DNA of 64,000 bases from Deltaproteobacteria bacterium (lineage in GTDB: Bacteria > Desulfobacterota > Desulfobacteria > Desulfobacterales > B30-G6): NCBI GenBank assembly GCA_022340465.1, contig JAJDNW010000022.1, forward strand, positions 1 through 64,000, in the 5' to 3' direction. Position numbers and translations under genes: made by a program. This document shows positions 24,789 to 33,218 of this stretch, in pieces. Below the pieces are notes generated by a model. The model was not told the origin of the DNA. It was given only the letters and a program-made list of their open reading frames with translations, and ran no database searches. Every line of letters starts with the position of its first letter. Within the stretch, counting starts at the first letter, position 1.

Positions 24789-26450
24789 TCAGGGTGAATA
24801 TCGCAGTACTCGGCCCGGTTTGACCCCTTGTACATACCGGCCGTTTTCTACAACCCATTGCCCGTTTGACATCACCTTTTGGATACCTCCGGGCCGTTGG
24901 GCCGTATTTTTGACGGTTGTGTTGTCCGCAATTGTATCGGGTTCAAACAGGACCAGGTCGGCATAGCAACCGGGTTCGATTTTTCCCCGGTTCCTGATAC
25001 CGAACCAGTCCGCTGTTTTCCCGCTCATTTTGGCGACGGCTTTGCCGAGGCTCAGCGTTTTTTTCTCCCTGACAAACCTGCCCAGAATCCTTGGAAAGGC
25101 GCCGTAGGAGCAGGGATTGGGAAATCCCTTGGAAATGAGCAGGGTATCGGTTTCAAACAAGCAGAGAGGATGCCGCATCATTATTTCAATCAACCATTCG
25201 TTTTGGTCATCGCCGCTGTACCCCCAGGTCAGCTGCAGGGCTTTTCCGCCGCTTTCCTTGATGATTTTCAACATGGCGTCGAGGGGTTCCACCTGTTCCC
25301 TGGCGGCTATTTCAACCAGGTTCAGGCCATTGTACTTTTCACCGGCTTTGTACCTGGCTTCCATGATTTGTATCTCTTTCAGGTCGAACCCCAGCAGAAA
25401 TTTAGCCATGTTGAGCTCGCGTTTCAAGCGTTTGACAGCTTTGGGGTTTTCCAGATTTTCCTCAAGGTTTTCAGTGAACCAGGCAGGCAGAAATACGGTG
25501 AGGTAACTATTGCCGCAAAAATGAGGGTAAATGTCCATCATGACCCGCAGTCCCTTGTCCTGCGCCTCTGCAATCATCTGCAGGGCCTTGTGCACCGTGG
25601 TCCAGCTTTTACGGCCCACAAAAATAAAATGGGAAATCTGGATTTTGACGCCGGTCTTGATGCCGATGGAAAGAACCTCGTCCAGCGCCCTGAGATTATG
25701 CGGTTTTCCGAAAAAGGGAATGATGGGATAGGAACCCGAGTAGCGGGACAGGGCACGGTTGTGCACAGTCAGTATGCGGTCTTTTCCCGCGACGATATCA
25801 GCCAGTTTTTCCAGGTCGCTCGTCGGTGAAAACAATCCGGGCGGGTACATCAGACCCAGGGAAAAACCGAAGGCACCCTGATCCAAGGCTTCTTGCGTCA
25901 AGGCCATGATCCGCTTCATCTCTTCCCCGTCGGGTTGCCTGACGACATCGTTCAAGGCGGCAATGTGCACGGCACCGTGCCCCAAAAGCTGCACGTTATT
26001 GAACAGGAGGCCTTCGGAACGATCCAGGTGGTCCAGGAAGCCCTCCATGTTTTTCCACTGGATGTCGAGAGGTTTTTCCAGCAGGAACTCGGAATACGCC
26101 TGAAGGGCCTTCATGCTTTTTGGGCTGACAGGGGCCGGTGAAAATCCGCAGTTGCCGGTGATCACGGTTGTAACGCCCTGCTCGATGAGCGGATATAAAA
26201 TATCCTGATGATTGGGCAGCGGCAGCGTCCAGTCAAAGTGGGAGTGGCAATCGATAAAGCCGGGAGATACCGCCAGCCCCCGGGCGTCAACCGCCTGATC
26301 GCTTTCGCTTGACAACAGGCCTTGGGCATCTGCGGATTCGGCGTGGGCAACGGCGGCGATGCGATCGTTTTCGACCAGAAGATGACCGTAAAACGGCTCT
26401 TTTCCTTTACCGTCAACGATCATGCCGTTTTTAACGAGTATTTTTGACAT
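24789..26450 (-). CDS. N-acyl-D-amino-acid deacylase-type amidohydrolase
   Basis: 553 residues. Amidohydrolase fold with the N-terminal metal ligands in 'VSPGFIDCHSHFDW' (H69, H71), 'GVTTVITGNCGFSPAPV' as in D-aminoacylases, mid-domain 'QISHF', and the C-terminal 'KIEPGCYADLVLFEPDTI'. Family members deacylate N-acyl-D-amino acids; dihydroorotase-like paralogues also exist. The neighbours (Lrp-type regulator 32 bp upstream, amino-acid exporter LysE divergent) support an amino-acid substrate. Confidence 0.88.
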   Translation of the reverse strand: MSKILVKNGMIVDGKGKEPFYGHLLVENDRIAAVAHAESADAQGLLSSESDQAVDARGLAVSPGFIDCHSHFDWTLPLPNHQDILYPLIEQGVTTVITGNCGFSPAPVSPKSMKALQAYSEFLLEKPLDIQWKNMEGFLDHLDRSEGLLFNNVQLLGHGAVHIAALNDVVRQPDGEEMKRIMALTQEALDQGAFGFSLGLMYPPGLFSPTSDLEKLADIVAGKDRILTVHNRALSRYSGSYPIIPFFGKPHNLRALDEVLSIGIKTGVKIQISHFIFVGRKSWTTVHKALQMIAEAQDKGLRVMMDIYPHFCGNSYLTVFLPAWFTENLEENLENPKAVKRLKRELNMAKFLLGFDLKEIQIMEARYKAGEKYNGLNLVEIAAREQVEPLDAMLKIIKESGGKALQLTWGYSGDDQNEWLIEIMMRHPLCLFETDTLLISKGFPNPCSYGAFPRILGRFVREKKTLSLGKAVAKMSGKTADWFGIRNRGKIEPGCYADLVLFEPDTIADNTTVKNTAQRPGGIQKVMSNGQWVVENGRYVQGVKPGRVLRYSP

Positions 26451-26482
26451 ACGTTTGTCCTATGGTTGGGATTTCAATCCGA

Positions 26483-26944
26483 TCACGGCAGCGGCACCGC
26501 CGCATTTTTGTCCACCGATGTCGACAGCACGATGGCGGTTTGCGTTTTTCCGAAAGGGCTGAGGCGCGCAACCACCGCTTCGAGTGCGGGCAGGTCTTCC
26601 ACTTGAACATGCATGATGAAAGAAGCCTCACCGCTTATGTGGTGGCAGGCGGTGACCTGGTCCATCCCGGCTGCCAGGGCCTTTACCGATTTATAATTTC
26701 GGGGATCGGTGGTCAGGTTGATGAAAGCGGCGACGGTCCGGCCGACTGCCTCGGGCGCGATTCTGGCATGGTAGCCCCTGATAATGCCGGCATCCTCCAG
26801 TTTTTTAATCCGCTCAGACACCGCCGGCGCCGACAATCCCACCTTTCTGCCGATACGGCTGACAGGCGTCCTGGCATTTTCCTGCAAGAGGGAAAGAATT
26901 TTTAACCCGATCGGGTCCAGTAATTTTTCAAATTGAAGGTTCAT
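26483..26944 (-). CDS. Lrp/AsnC-family transcriptional regulator
   Basis: 153 residues. N-terminal helix-turn-helix 'LDPIGLKILSLLQENARTPVSRIGRKVGLSAPAVSERIKKLEDAGIIRGYHARI' and C-terminal RAM ligand-binding domain ('ACHHISGEASFIMHVQVEDLPALEAVVARLSPFGKTQTAIVLS'). Encoded immediately upstream of the amidohydrolase and divergent from lysE, an arrangement usual for Lrp-type control of amino-acid export or catabolism. Confidence 0.92.
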   Translation of the reverse strand: MNLQFEKLLDPIGLKILSLLQENARTPVSRIGRKVGLSAPAVSERIKKLEDAGIIRGYHARIAPEAVGRTVAAFINLTTDPRNYKSVKALAAGMDQVTACHHISGEASFIMHVQVEDLPALEAVVARLSPFGKTQTAIVLSTSVDKNAAVPLP

Positions 26945-27073
26945 GCCTGAAAAGCCTTTTATTTGTAAGTGAACCGGGCGAAAAAGCGTGGGATAACCAT
27001 GGCGCCGGCGACGAAAATACGATAGTTTTACCCTCAGGCTTGCAACGCTAAGGGGTACCGTCGGGAAAAACGC

Positions 27074-27766
27074 ATGATCTCCATAATGCTCAATGGATTT
27101 TTTACCGGATTACTGCTTCAAATAGCTATCGGTCCGGTGTTCTTTTTTCTTCTCAATATCTCTCTGCAGAAAACGATTGCGGACGGACTGGTTGCCGTTC
27201 TTGCCGTAACAATCGTGGATTATCTGTTCATCACCCTGGCGGTACTGGGTGTTGGAAAATTGTTGGAAAAGCCTAAAATAAAGCTCGCTGCAGGAATCAC
27301 AAGCTCCTTCGTACTTGTATGGTTCGGCATTGCAATGATGCTATCCGCCAACCAAGACCATTTTCATGATATCGCGAATACGGTCGTTGAATCAAACGTT
27401 ATTTCAAGCTTTACGGCTGCATTCGTGTTGACAATTTCCAGCCCGCTCACCATCGTTTTCTGGACAAGCCTGTTTGCAGCCAAAGCGATCGAAAAAGGCT
27501 ATACGCAAAAGCAGCTGGCGGGCTTCGGGTTTGCGGCGGGATTGGCCACACTCGTCTTTCTCGGGCTTTCCGTTTCCCTGCTTTCAAGCATCAAGGCGTC
27601 AATACCCGCACAGCTTCTCCGGACAGCCAATATAACCGTGGGCGCGGTGCTGATTGTTTATGGGATGCTGCGGCTATCGAAAATCGTCCTGCCATTGCAC
27701 ACCTCAACGGTTGACCAGGTATATCCCAACGCAGACCAGCAGGAGGGCCACGATCAACACCGGTGA
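27074..27766 (+). CDS. LysE-family amino-acid exporter
   Basis: 230 residues, six predicted membrane helices. 'GFFTGLLLQIAIGPVFFFLLNISLQKTIADGLVAVLAVTIVDYLFI' is the LysE/RhtB start with the conserved 'GP' helix turn. Divergent from the Lrp gene, so probably under its control. The last 63 bp overlap the end of the convergent DMT transporter gene. Confidence 0.88.
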   Translation: MISIMLNGFFTGLLLQIAIGPVFFFLLNISLQKTIADGLVAVLAVTIVDYLFITLAVLGVGKLLEKPKIKLAAGITSSFVLVWFGIAMMLSANQDHFHDIANTVVESNVISSFTAAFVLTISSPLTIVFWTSLFAAKAIEKGYTQKQLAGFGFAAGLATLVFLGLSVSLLSSIKASIPAQLLRTANITVGAVLIVYGMLRLSKIVLPLHTSTVDQVYPNADQQEGHDQHR

Positions 27767-28615
27767 AATCGGATCTTTCAAGAGCAGGCCGCCGGCAAGG
27801 ACCCCCATGAGCGGTGTCAGGAAGGTGAAGGAAGCCAGACGCGACGGCGGATAGGTGCGAATCAACCAGAACCACACGAGGTAAGTGACAAAGGCCACCC
27901 AGACGGTCTGATACAAAAGAGAGCCGACAATCAAGGGCGTCAACGTGGTGATGCCGGGCTCGTTCCTCGTCCAGGAGGCGGCCAGCAGCACAACCGCAGA
28001 CACGACCAGCTGGTACAAAAGGACTTTGCCGGGCCTGATCTTCACCAGGGGGGATGCTTTGATCAGCACCGTGGTGGCTCCCCAGAAAACAGCCGCCCCC
28101 ACCAGCATACTGTCGCCGATGAGCATTTGCATGGAGGGCAGGCCCATGGATTCCCTAAAGGCCAGTACAATGCCAAGGAAGGCAGTGCACAGGCCGGCAA
28201 CCTGAATCCTGCTGAGGTTTTCGCCGGGAATGAACAGCTGGGCGCCCAGTGCCACCACGAAAGGGGATAGGTACAGGAAAATACTGGACCGGGAAGCGAG
28301 GGTAAAGTCGAGGCCCCAGTACACCAGCAGGAACTCCATGGCAAAGAGTGTGCCGGCGGCAATCCCCCACCACAGGGTGCCGTCTCTTTCCCACAGCGGT
28401 TCCCGGCGCATCAGCATCCACATGAGGATCAAAAGGGATGCACCGGCGGAGCGAAGGCCGCTTTGCAACAGGGGGGCAACGGCCTGATTGGTGACCTTGA
28501 TGGCCACCTGGTTCAGGCCCCAGCTGCCGCAGAGAATGAACAGCAAAAAGATGGCGCCGGCATCCAGGGTCCGCTTTTTTGCAACGGGGCCGGATCCGGC
28601 TGCTGCGGATTTCAT
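27704..28615 (-). CDS. EamA/DMT-superfamily transporter
   Basis: 303 residues from ATG 28615, which overlaps the upstream gene's stop by 4 bp (ATGA). Ten membrane helices in two EamA repeats: 'FILCGSWGLNQVAIKV' and 'FWGATTVLIKASPLVKIRPGKVLLYQL' start the halves; the end 'FTFLTPLMGVLAGGLLLKDPISPVLIVALLLVCVGIYLVNR' is diagnostic. Exports or imports small metabolites, substrate unknown. A longer frame start at 28831 lies inside the previous gene and is rejected. Confidence 0.9.
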   Translation of the reverse strand: MKSAAAGSGPVAKKRTLDAGAIFLLFILCGSWGLNQVAIKVTNQAVAPLLQSGLRSAGASLLILMWMLMRREPLWERDGTLWWGIAAGTLFAMEFLLVYWGLDFTLASRSSIFLYLSPFVVALGAQLFIPGENLSRIQVAGLCTAFLGIVLAFRESMGLPSMQMLIGDSMLVGAAVFWGATTVLIKASPLVKIRPGKVLLYQLVVSAVVLLAASWTRNEPGITTLTPLIVGSLLYQTVWVAFVTYLVWFWLIRTYPPSRLASFTFLTPLMGVLAGGLLLKDPISPVLIVALLLVCVGIYLVNR

Positions 28616-29718
28616 GCACCCTCCGGTTTTTGGACGCCTGCGCTGAACAGAATCATGTAAAGGATATATCCGTAGGCAATCAAGGCAGGGATGGCAAAGG
28701 AGCGAAAGTAGGTTCCCAGGGGGGCGAGCACGATGGCCGTCAACCAGTGCACGGCGATGACGGTTTGCGAGTGCAGCCTGATGGGGAAGTCGTCCTTTCT
28801 GCAGATGACGGCCAGGCCGCTCAGGTTCCAACCGTAAAGCGATGCGAACGAGTGCATCCGCAGCAGATACTTCAGATGCTCGTGGTTATAGTCGGGCCTG
28901 AACTCCAGGGCGATGTATATGATGCCGGTGATGGCGGTGTACCAGAGGAAAAACATGCCTGAGGTCAGAAAGCTTTTCTGTTGAACCCGGTCGCTTAGGT
29001 CTTTATACATGAAGTAGATCAGCACCACCGAAAAAAAGAGGATCGTGGTCACCACCAGCTGGGGAATGAGCTTCTCGAACAGGATGAAAAGGAAAAAGAT
29101 GATGACGCCCAGGTTGACGTTCCAGAATCCCATGTTTTTCAGGCGCAGTACCAGGCGCGAAACCTTCTGACGCATGAACGAAAAGATGATCGACATGGTG
29201 ATCAGCGAGATCGGGAAGGAGAACCCCAGGAAAAAGGTGTCCAGGGTAAGCTTTTGAAGCGATACCAGCTTCAGGTATTGGTTGTTCAGGATTACCAGTC
29301 CCGAAATGGTGAGCCCCATGCTCAGACACAGCAGGGAGGCCTGGTGGAATTTTGCGGCGACCGGCGCTCCCGATTGGAAAAAATTGAACGGGAAAAGGGA
29401 GAATTTCCGGATCCTCACCGAATCCACGATGATTGCCATGGCAAAGGCCACCAGCATGGCAGGCAGATAACAATTCATGAAGGCCAGCAGCGCATAGGCC
29501 AGTGACAATATCAGGAAGGACAAGGCTTTTTTGGAAAGCTTGGTGCGGCCTTCGGAGAAATAGATCAATATGGTGCCGCCGCTGCAAAGATTGAAGAGAA
29601 AAATGTGCAGACGCTCAAAATTATACAGGGTGGTGCCCGGAATGAACAGCTGCAGAAAGCCGAACAAAAGGGCGATAAACATCAACACCATCAAAAACAG
29701 CCTCAGCCGGAGACTCAT
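28612..29718 (-). CDS. Polytopic membrane protein of unknown function
   Basis: 368 residues with about eleven hydrophobic segments spread over the whole length, including 'FLMVLMFIALLFGFLQLFIPG', 'LAYALLAFMNCYLPAMLVAFAMAI' and 'YFRSFAIPALIAYGYILYMILF'. 'LLRMHSFASLYGWNLSGLAVI' contains a His and Trp pattern reminiscent of haem- or quinone-linked membrane proteins, but no family is recognised. Overlaps the DMT transporter gene by 4 bp, so the two are translationally coupled and may form one transport or envelope function. Confidence 0.7.
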   Translation of the reverse strand: MSLRLRLFLMVLMFIALLFGFLQLFIPGTTLYNFERLHIFLFNLCSGGTILIYFSEGRTKLSKKALSFLILSLAYALLAFMNCYLPAMLVAFAMAIIVDSVRIRKFSLFPFNFFQSGAPVAAKFHQASLLCLSMGLTISGLVILNNQYLKLVSLQKLTLDTFFLGFSFPISLITMSIIFSFMRQKVSRLVLRLKNMGFWNVNLGVIIFFLFILFEKLIPQLVVTTILFFSVVLIYFMYKDLSDRVQQKSFLTSGMFFLWYTAITGIIYIALEFRPDYNHEHLKYLLRMHSFASLYGWNLSGLAVICRKDDFPIRLHSQTVIAVHWLTAIVLAPLGTYFRSFAIPALIAYGYILYMILFSAGVQKPEGA

Positions 29719-29744
29719 GATAGGTTCCTTTCTTTAATTATTCA

Positions 29745-29767
29745 TAATGGTTGCGCAGCAACCATTA
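29745..29767 (-). terminator. Stop-codon hairpin after the TIGR01777 gene
   Basis: TAATGGTTGC/GCAACCATTA arms with loop of 3, beginning with the TAA stop of the gene at 29765-31141. Same 23-bp size as four other stop-codon hairpins in the window; no GC box follows and the next start codon on this strand is only about 27 bp away. Confidence 0.5.
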
Positions 29768-31141
29768 TTTGCCGAGCAGATGCCGCAGCGCTCCCTCCAG
29801 TTCCGGGTGCCGGAATCGATACCCGGTTGCCAGTATTTTTTCGGGCTCGACCCTGGTGCTGGACAAAAGGACCTCCTTGCCCATCTCCCCAAAAACCAGC
29901 TTGATCAGCCAGGCCGGGATGCTGAAAAAGGCGGGCCGTGAGAGGACCCTGCCCAGGGTGCGGGTCAGTTCCAGATTGGTTACCGGGTTCGGGGCCACAA
30001 GATTGACGGGTCCTGAAAGCGTGTCGTCGTTGATGGCTTGGTAAACGGTCCCGATCAGGTCATCCATGCCGATCCAGCTCATGTACTGCCTCCCTGTCCC
30101 CACCTTGCCCCCCAGGCCCATTTTGAAGGCGGGCAAAAGACGCTTGAGAGCGCCGCCCATGGGGGTCAACACAACGCCGATGCGCAGAAAGACGGTGCGA
30201 ATTCCTTTCGCAAGGGCCGGGAAGGCGGCCTGCTCCCAATCGTCGCACACGCCGGATATGAAATCGGCGCCGCACTCGTTGGCTTCGGTCATGACGTCGT
30301 TGCCCCTGTCCCCGTAATAGCCGATGGCCGAGGCGCATAAAAAAGCGCCGGGGGGCTTTCGAAGGCTGGCTACGCTTTCCGCGATCAGCGCGGTGGTGGC
30401 GTTGCGGCTTTCGACGATGCGCTTCTTTTTTTCGGGGGTCCATCTTCCCTGTCCGATGTTTTCCCCGGAGAGATGGATCACCACGTCGAAATCGCTCTCA
30501 GCGTCGATGTCAATCACCCGGCTGCGGGGGTCCCAGAAGCGTTCATCCGTGTTCGGACGCGGTTGATGGCGCACCAGGCGGGTGATGCGGTGGCCGCCCG
30601 TGGTGAAAAAAGGGACCAGGGATGAGCCGACCAGGCCGCTGGCACCTGACAGAAGGATGTGCAGGGGCTTTTGATCAGGTCTGGCGAGGTGGCTCACCAG
30701 ATCCTCCGCAGTCGTTGCGTGGCGATAACGGAAAATACGCGCCAGCTTTTTGCGGACGGCGCTACCGCCGAAAAGGTTTCCAAAAGGGGACAGCGGCAAG
30801 GCGAAATCGACACGGTCTTCCATCAGGGAACTGCCGTCTTTTCCGGGCAGGAAGGTGTGGGTGTGCTCCCATTTTTTAAAGGGGCCCCTGGCCTGCCTGT
30901 CTCGGAACATGCGGTTTTTTTCATAATGCGTGTGTTCTGCAACCCACCTTATTTTCAGCGGCAGCGGGCCCGCTTTGAGCTTCATTTCCACACGCGTACC
31001 CGTATCGATGCCCGGGCCCTTGGATATGACTTCTAGGGGGTCCCATGGCGGGCTTAGCCGTTCCAGGGCGCCGGGTCGTTCGTGCCACTTGAACACTTCC
31101 TCGGCCGGGGCATCTATTTGGCTTCGTTTTTTAAAGATCAT
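29765..31141 (-). CDS. TIGR01777-family NAD-dependent epimerase fused to an SRPBCC domain
   Basis: 458 residues in two parts. Residues about 1-150 are a START/SRPBCC-like ligand-binding domain ('FKKRSQIDAPAEEVFKWHERPGALERLSPPW', 'GPFKKWEHTHTF'). From about 160 follows the SDR fold: 'HILLSGASGLVGSSLVPFFTTGGHRITRLVR', 'VVIHLSGENIGQGRWTPEKKKRIVESR', 'CASAIGYYGDRG', and the C-terminal DUF1731 ('LLSSTRVEPEKILATGYRFRHPELEGALRHLL'). This fusion is common in bacteria; some members have been called cell division inhibitor SulA-like in error. Function unknown. Confidence 0.9.
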   Translation of the reverse strand: MIFKKRSQIDAPAEEVFKWHERPGALERLSPPWDPLEVISKGPGIDTGTRVEMKLKAGPLPLKIRWVAEHTHYEKNRMFRDRQARGPFKKWEHTHTFLPGKDGSSLMEDRVDFALPLSPFGNLFGGSAVRKKLARIFRYRHATTAEDLVSHLARPDQKPLHILLSGASGLVGSSLVPFFTTGGHRITRLVRHQPRPNTDERFWDPRSRVIDIDAESDFDVVIHLSGENIGQGRWTPEKKKRIVESRNATTALIAESVASLRKPPGAFLCASAIGYYGDRGNDVMTEANECGADFISGVCDDWEQAAFPALAKGIRTVFLRIGVVLTPMGGALKRLLPAFKMGLGGKVGTGRQYMSWIGMDDLIGTVYQAINDDTLSGPVNLVAPNPVTNLELTRTLGRVLSRPAFFSIPAWLIKLVFGEMGKEVLLSSTRVEPEKILATGYRFRHPELEGALRHLLGK

Positions 31142-31353
31142 GGGGGGTGGTTATGCCTCATGTCAGCGGATAATGATACATAAGTGTCTCACCTAATTTG
31201 ACCGTTTCAAATTCAGGGTGACCGGTATCATTGGACTACACTATTTAACGGCAGGGTGCAAGAAGGCTGAAAAAACACCGTTGCAACGGGGCGAGGGCCA
31301 ACATGCCGCACAGCGAGTGGTTTCATGCATCCATGCGGATTTGGGATGTTTTC

Positions 31354-31370
31354 TGGCACGTTTTTAGCAT
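31354..31370 (+). promoter_or_regulatory. Sigma-54-type promoter
   Basis: CTGGCACGTTTTTAGCA: the -24 GG (31355-31356) and -12 GC (31367-31368) are 10 bases apart, and TGGCACG is a full match to the -24 consensus. It lies 159 bp before the DVU0772-type gene in a 387-bp gap (31142-31528) that has no other gene. A sigma-54 activator gene exists at 46343-47671; whether it acts here is not shown. Confidence 0.65.
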
Positions 31371-31528
31371 GATAGGGTGACAAGCGTTCGGTCAGCGCGA
31401 TGAATCGAAGCGCATCGCCGCAAGCTGGGGCGCCGATATAGAAGAAAGCGCAGGATGGTCCCTTGAAAGATGTGTCAAGGGTTCATACCTTAGGCATAAG
31501 AAAAAACGACAGCAGGGAGGTCGTTAGC

Positions 31529-31885
31529 ATGAATCTGAATGATATCAAAAAAAAGCGGGACCTGGTGGACTCGATCGACTGGGATATGACGCCCGAGGAG
31601 GCTGTGAGACTCTACCTGGAGTGGGGCAACAACTGGGCGCGCGGCAACTACGTGATTCGGTCTAAAGACGATGTGACCCACTACTTCGTTGTGAACACCT
31701 GGAACGAGGAGCCGGTCATCTATCTTGTCCGGCGTAGTTCCGAGGAGGCCGAAGAATTGGCGGAGTTCCGAATGCCGCGGCGTTTGAGAGAAGCCTACCT
31801 AAAGAAAAATGGGAACTTGAAAGGCGTGTATGCCGTTGAAGGGGAAGTTCGCGACTGGCTGAAGCAGGAACTGGAGGCTGCCTGA
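31529..31885 (+). CDS. DVU0772-family protein
   Basis: 118 residues from ATG 31529, with AGGGAGG at 31514-31520; an upstream start at 31463 is less likely. 'MNLNDIKKKRDLVDSIDWDMTPEEAVRLYLEWGNNWARGNYVIRS' and 'YFVVNTWNEEPVIYLVRRSSEEAEELA' are what I recall as the DVU0772 family, small cytosolic proteins of Desulfobacterota with no known role. Its position behind a sigma-54 promoter and ahead of a rubrerythrin gene points to stress or redox response. Confidence 0.8.
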   Translation: MNLNDIKKKRDLVDSIDWDMTPEEAVRLYLEWGNNWARGNYVIRSKDDVTHYFVVNTWNEEPVIYLVRRSSEEAEELAEFRMPRRLREAYLKKNGNLKGVYAVEGEVRDWLKQELEAA

Positions 31886-32029
31886 AGGCGCCCGTAAGGA
31901 TTTGGCTTGAATCGGAAATGAAAATGTGAAAAATAAGTGTCATGGCAGGAAGGGTCGCCCCCTCGGCTGAAAGTTTTGTTTATAGAGCCGTAAATTTTTA
32001 AAACTAATTCTTTAAAGGAGGAGGTTGTA

Positions 32030-32491
32030 ATGAATTTCAATTCTGTGGAAGAGATCGTCGAGTATGCTCTGGACAAAGAAAAAGAGGCTGTTGAATTCTA
32101 CACGGAACTCAGCCAGAACGAAACCTTCAAGGCCGCTAAAGAAACCTTCCTGCAATTTGCCGAAGAGGAGAAAAAGCATGTCCGGCTGCTGGAGAACTTC
32201 GGTAACGACAAGGTGAAAATCGGAGAATACAAATTTGAGTGGATCCCCGATATGAAACGCAGCGACTACATGGTGGATGTCGAGTATGAACCGGGAATGC
32301 ACTACACTGATATTTTGCGGCTGGCCATGAAGCGTGAAGAAAAGTCCCTGAAACTTTACAACGAACTGTCTGAAAAGGCGGACAGTGACGATTTCGTAAA
32401 CATGTTCAAGATGCTCTGCCAGGAGGAGGCCAAGCACAAACAGATCCTGGAGACCATTTACGACGATTTCATGGCCGAGCAGGGCGACTAA
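32030..32491 (+). CDS. Rubrerythrin-like di-iron protein without rubredoxin domain
   Basis: 153 residues, the four-helix ferritin-like part only. Di-iron ligands appear as 'EKEAVEFYTEL', 'FAEEEKKHVRLL' (ExxH), 'REEKSLKLYNEL' and 'QEEAKHKQIL' (ExxH). No C-terminal CxxC rubredoxin domain, so electrons would come from a separate partner. Very strong RBS (AAGGAGGAGG). Probably peroxide or oxygen detoxification; downstream of the DVU0772 gene with 144 bp between. Confidence 0.9.
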   Translation: MNFNSVEEIVEYALDKEKEAVEFYTELSQNETFKAAKETFLQFAEEEKKHVRLLENFGNDKVKIGEYKFEWIPDMKRSDYMVDVEYEPGMHYTDILRLAMKREEKSLKLYNELSEKADSDDFVNMFKMLCQEEAKHKQILETIYDDFMAEQGD

Positions 32492-32514
32492 GAAAAAAAG
32501 TTGTTAATCGACAC

Positions 32515-32554
32515 AAAAAAGCCCTCCAGCAAGGTATTGCAGGAGGGCTTTTTT
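32515..32554. terminator. Bidirectional intrinsic terminator
   Basis: AAAAAAGCCCTCC (32515-32527) with GGAGGGCTTTTTT (32542-32554), plus an inner GCAA/TTGC pairing. T-runs on both strands serve the rubrerythrin gene and the convergent thioesterase gene. Confidence 0.9.
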
Positions 32555-32579
32555 AGTTAAAAGCTATCCATCGAGCGCT

Positions 32580-33080
32580 TTAACAGTTGGCACTGTCTTC
32601 GCGGCACTGTTTCTCCTTGGTCTTTTCAGCCAGGCGCACCTGGCGTCTGTTAATGGCTTCCCTGTTGCGTCTCTTTTCGTCCTTGGTGAGTATCTCAATC
32701 GGCGGAACCGGTGCCGGCCGGTTGTTTTCATCCAGGGCGACAAAGGTGAGATAGGCCGATGCCGTGTGCCGGACCGTCCGAGTGATGATATCCTCGGCTT
32801 CCACCCTAGCGCCGATTTCCATGGAGGTTTTGCCTACCATGTTGATGCTGGCCTTGACGGTCAAGATATTGCCGATGAACACCGGGTGGTGGAAATCGAG
32901 GCGGTCGATGGACGCCGTCACCACGTTGGTGCCGGTATGCCTGATGGCCACGACACCAGCGACGTCGTCAATGTGCTTCATGACAACGCCTCCGTGCATG
33001 ATACCGGCGAGGTTGGCGTCATGCTGGGACACGATGTGCCGCATGATGACGCTGCTGTTTTTAACTGTTTTCGCTTCCAT
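32580..33080 (-). CDS. Acyl-CoA thioesterase (YciA/BFIT hotdog type)
   Basis: 166 residues. 'MRHIVSQHDANLAGIMHGGVVMKHIDDVAGVVAIRHTG' gives the family's Asn/Asp and HGG elements; 'ASIDRLDFHHPVFIGNILTVKASINMVGKTSMEIGARVEAED' continues the hotdog fold. Hydrolyses acyl-CoA esters of broad chain length. A basic tail (EKRRNREAINRRQVRLAEKTKEKQ) extends beyond the fold. Confidence 0.9.
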   Translation of the reverse strand: MEAKTVKNSSVIMRHIVSQHDANLAGIMHGGVVMKHIDDVAGVVAIRHTGTNVVTASIDRLDFHHPVFIGNILTVKASINMVGKTSMEIGARVEAEDIITRTVRHTASAYLTFVALDENNRPAPVPPIEILTKDEKRRNREAINRRQVRLAEKTKEKQCREDSANC

Positions 33081-33153
33081 CCTAATTACTCCAGAATGTA
33101 ACGTTCGATCGTATAATAGCGGCGACCCGTCGCGGCGGAGCTAAAGCAGCGAA

Positions 33154-33218
33154 GGCGGAAGCCGCGTCATATAACCGAATGGCCGCCGGGTTCTGAAGGC
33201 CCGGCGGCCATTCGGTTA
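33154..33218 (-). terminator. Stop-codon hairpin (19-bp arms) and GC box after the thioredoxin-reductase-like gene
   Basis: TAACCGAATGGCCGCCGGG (33172-33190) and its exact complement 33200-33218 form a 47-bp hairpin that starts with the gene's TAA; on the minus strand GGC TTCC GCC (33163-33154) follows. Longer stem than the other five stop-codon hairpins but the same plan, including the downstream 'TATGACGCGGCTT'. Confidence 0.65.

Noticed and set aside
28616-28831. N-terminal extension of the DMT transporter to 375 residues
   Set aside because: The extra 72 residues lie within the upstream membrane-protein gene and are Arg/His-rich without membrane helices; ATG 28615 is coupled to that gene's stop.
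31463-31528. 22-residue N-terminal extension of the DVU0772-type protein
   Set aside because: The ATG at 31529 has a strong AGGGAGG site and begins at the conserved family start; the extension is not protein-like.
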